A stretch of DNA of 17,011 nt from a bacterium UBP1_UBA4783 (lineage in GTDB: Bacteria > Krumholzibacteriota > Krumholzibacteriia > Krumholzibacteriales > Krumholzibacteriaceae), in contig DHHB01000036.1 of assembly GCA_002403075.1 (NCBI GenBank), positions 1 through 17,011 of the forward strand, given 5' to 3'. Below are positions 15,270 to 17,011 of this stretch, in pieces. A program made the position numbers and the translations under genes. The first letter of the stretch is position 1. Each line of letters opens with the position of its first letter. The notes below the pieces were generated by a model. The model was given only the letters and a program-made list of their open reading frames with translations, made no database searches and had not been told where the DNA came from.

Positions 15270-16853
15270 ATGACACGCGATCCGCTCGAGAAGCTCTCTC
15301 GCCATCTCGTCGTCGGTCTCGCCGGGCCGGCGCTCACGGACGGCGAGCGTTCGATCCTCTCGCGCTACCCCGTCTCGGGCGTCATCCTCTTCGACCGCAA
15401 CGTCGCCGGCGTCCGTTCCCTCATGGAGCTCACGCAGGATCTCCGGCGGGTCTTCAGGGAATCGCGCGGCGCCGTGCCGCTCATCGCGGCCGACCACGAG
15501 GGCGGGGTCGTCTCCGTTCTCGCGCGGGCGATCGGGGTGCCGCCGACGCAGATGGCCGCGGGGCGGACGGGGGACGCGGGGCTCTGCGAGCGGCTCTTCG
15601 CCGAGAACGCCCGGCGGCTGCGCTCCTGCGGCGTGAACCTGCTGCTCGGCCCCGTCGCCGACGTCAACTCCGAGACGCTGAACCCCGTCATCGGCTCGCG
15701 CAGCTTCGGCGAGGACGAGGGCGTCGTTTCGAACCTCACCGCCGTCGCCGTGAGCGCCGCGCGGCGCGCGGGGGTTCTCACCTGCCTCAAGCATTTCCCC
15801 GGGCACGGCTCCTCCGCCGTCGATTCCCATCTCGCTCTCGGCGCGCTCGCCTCCTCGATGGACGAGCTCCGGAGAACCGACGTTCGCCCGTTCGCGCGCG
15901 GGGCGGCCGCGGGGGCCGAGTGCGTCATGATGGGGCACGTCGTTCCCCGCGGCCGGCGGCTTCCCGCTACGATCGATCCCGAAATCGTCGGCGGCATGCT
16001 TCGCCGGGAGCTCGGATTCGAAGGGGTCGTCATGACCGACGCGCTCGAGATGGAGGGCGCGAGGGCCGCGGCCCCCTCTCTCGCGGATCTCTGCAGGGCC
16101 TCGCTCGAGGCCGGCTGCGACACGCTCCTCTTCTCGAAGAGCGCGGAGGAGGTGTTCGCGGCGCTGCAATCGGCCGCGGCGGACTCGCCGGCCGGATTCC
16201 CCGGGACGGACGGGAACGCTCCGTCGCCCTCCTCGGCCGCGCGCGTGAGCCGGCTTCTCGACGCCGCCGCGGCGCGCGAGAAGGAGTGGGATCTCCCGAA
16301 CGATCCGCACGTTTACGCCGAGATCGCCCGGGGATCGATCCGTGTCGTCGGGGACGGTCCCCCGCCGGTCCTTCCCGCGGGGGGGTGGCGGGCGGTGTTC
16401 CACGCCGAGAAAGGGGAGTTCGAGAGGTTCCCCGTGCGGAGGTTCATCGAGCGATCGCTTCGGAGTCTCGGCGCCCCAGCGGGGGCCGGCCGGGCGCCCT
16501 CGGCCGGCGCGAACGGCGGGGACGCCGCCTCGGGCGCCGCGGCGGGCCCCGGCGGGATCTTTCCCCTCGTGCCGCTCGAGGCGCCGGGCGGGGACCCCGG
16601 GCTCGAATCCCGTGAATATGTCGCGGCGGCCCCGGCGGATTCTGGCGCCGACGTCGTTTTCCTGCTCAACCGGCGCCCCGTCGACGCCGAAACGGCGAGA
16701 CGTCTCGCCGCGGGCGCCCGTTTGGTCGTCGTCGCCGGGTGGCCGTACGCCGCGGAGCTGCTGTCTCCGGAGATCCGGGCGATCGTAACCTACGGGCTCT
16801 ACGACTCGGCGGCGGACCTTGTCGGCGGCTATGCCGGTGTGGCCGCCAAATAG
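15270..16853 (+). CDS. nagZ: NagZ-type family 3 beta-N-acetylglucosaminidase with C-terminal domain
   Basis: A 527-residue glycosidase expected to remove GlcNAc from GlcNAc-anhydroMurNAc muropeptides. The GH3 barrel covers about residues 1-305: VSGVILFDRNV, ADHEGG (D75), NPVIGSRSFG (R144), KHFPGHG (174-180) with the NagZ-specific acid/base loop D185-S-H187, and nucleophile D257 in VVMTDALEM. Two arginines that follow EGG in E. coli NagZ (EGGRVQR) are V80 and V83 here, so one substrate contact may be lost. The C-terminal ~190 residues form an alpha/beta domain with a low-complexity Ala/Gly/Pro insert (about 405-435), as in the longer Gram-positive-style NagZ rather than the ~340-residue E. coli form. 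No signal peptide is visible, so it should be cytosolic. Start lies 3 bases after the SpoIID gene stop, implying coupling. Confidence 0.9.
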   Translation: MTRDPLEKLSRHLVVGLAGPALTDGERSILSRYPVSGVILFDRNVAGVRSLMELTQDLRRVFRESRGAVPLIAADHEGGVVSVLARAIGVPPTQMAAGRTGDAGLCERLFAENARRLRSCGVNLLLGPVADVNSETLNPVIGSRSFGEDEGVVSNLTAVAVSAARRAGVLTCLKHFPGHGSSAVDSHLALGALASSMDELRRTDVRPFARGAAAGAECVMMGHVVPRGRRLPATIDPEIVGGMLRRELGFEGVVMTDALEMEGARAAAPSLADLCRASLEAGCDTLLFSKSAEEVFAALQSAAADSPAGFPGTDGNAPSPSSAARVSRLLDAAAAREKEWDLPNDPHVYAEIARGSIRVVGDGPPPVLPAGGWRAVFHAEKGEFERFPVRRFIERSLRSLGAPAGAGRAPSAGANGGDAASGAAAGPGGIFPLVPLEAPGGDPGLESREYVAAAPADSGADVVFLLNRRPVDAETARRLAAGARLVVVAGWPYAAELLSPEIRAIVTYGLYDSAADLVGGYAGVAAK

Positions 16854-16856
16854 CGA

Positions 16857-16885
16857 TTGACACGCCCAATTTTGTCTGTTATAAA
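16857..16885 (+). promoter_or_regulatory. Strong sigma70-type promoter for tRNA-Asp
   Basis: Perfect TTGACA (16857-16862), an optimal 17-base spacer and TATAAA (16880-16885, five of six). It begins 4 bases after the nagZ stop. Transcription should start near 16892, about 68 bases before the mature tRNA. Confidence 0.8.
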
Positions 16886-16900
16886 TGGATAAGCTGGCGT

Positions 16901-16932
16901 GCGGGGTCGGCTTTTTTCGTTTTCCGACCCGC
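16901..16932 (+). other. Hairpin in the tRNA leader, with T-rich loop
   Basis: GCGGGGTCGG (16901-16910) pairs with CCGACCCGC (16924-16932) leaving one bulged G; the 13-base loop is almost all T. Its first nine bases are identical to 16958-16966, which spans the 5' acceptor strand of the tRNA. The T-run is in the loop, not after the stem, so this is not a classic terminator. Confidence 0.5.
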
Positions 16933-16959
16933 CGCTTGCACGTTTAAGACTCCTTGGGC

Positions 16960-17011
16960 GGGGTCGTAGTTCAGTTGGTTAGAACGCCTGCCTGTCACGC
17001 AGGAGGTCGCG
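16960..17011 (+). tRNA. tRNA-Asp (anticodon GTC), cut by the window end
   Basis: The first 52 bases of a tRNA: acceptor strand GGGGTCG (16960-16966), TA, D-stem GTTC/GAAC with loop AGTTGGTTA, anticodon stem CCTGC/GCAGG (16987-16991, 16999-17003) with loop CTGTCAC, anticodon GTC at 16994-16996, variable loop AGGTC and the start of the T-stem. The anticodon arm and D-arm closely match bacterial tRNA-Asp. The T-arm and 3' acceptor lie outside the window. Confidence 0.95.

Noticed and set aside
1..17011. CRISPR arrays, insertion sequences, integrases or phage genes
   Set aside because: No regularly spaced repeats, transposase or integrase motifs or terminal inverted repeats were seen; all long genes have housekeeping or secreted-protein explanations.

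Overview
The window is a GC-rich (roughly two-thirds G+C), gene-dense stretch of bacterial chromosome. Every gene I can support lies on the plus strand. A diderm cell envelope is implied by a TolC-type outer-membrane channel, an RND pump and an SpoIID-domain lipoprotein. A PorU/gingipain-like C25 peptidase with a FlgD-like C-terminal beta domain, plus cysteine-rich secreted proteins ending in dockerin-like repeats, suggests an FCB-superphylum candidate lineage of the Krumholzibacteriota/Eisenbacteria/Latescibacterota kind. That placement is inference from gene style; no marker gene is present.

Layout. (1) Positions 2-6255: a tightly coupled efflux operon of a TetR regulator (5' end outside the window), a TolC-like channel, an HlyD-like adaptor and an HAE1-type RND permease. 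All junctions overlap by 4-17 bases. (2) Positions 6256-8585: a strong promoter and doubled Shine-Dalgarno ahead of a cysteine-rich secreted protein with a dockerin-like tail, then two tandem paralogous secreted proteins (about 86% identical). Strong hairpins separate these genes, and the first paralog has an elaborately structured leader. (3) Positions 8586-12849: a 1348-residue secreted C25-family cysteine peptidase with a visible His/Cys dyad. (4) Positions 12850-16853: a GC-rich intergenic region with hairpins, a 20-base direct repeat and a candidate promoter, then three cell-wall genes: a shortened, divergent AnmK-like protein, an SpoIID/LytB-domain lipoprotein and a two-domain NagZ-like glycosidase. 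(5) From 16857: a near-consensus promoter and the first 52 bases of a tRNA-Asp gene cut by the window end.

How the genes work together. The first block should pump compounds from the inner membrane or periplasm out of the cell, with the TetR protein probably controlling its own operon. The third cell-wall block reads as a peptidoglycan-turnover set: the SpoIID domain acts on glycan strands, NagZ removes GlcNAc from muropeptides, and the AnmK-like protein sits where an anhydroMurNAc kinase would be expected but seems to have lost its active site.

The points most worth a second look are the RND permease lacking the canonical proton-relay residues, the AnmK relic with both family ends but no middle, the multi-stem leader before the first secreted paralog, and the run of long hairpins with little or no T-tract used as gene boundaries.
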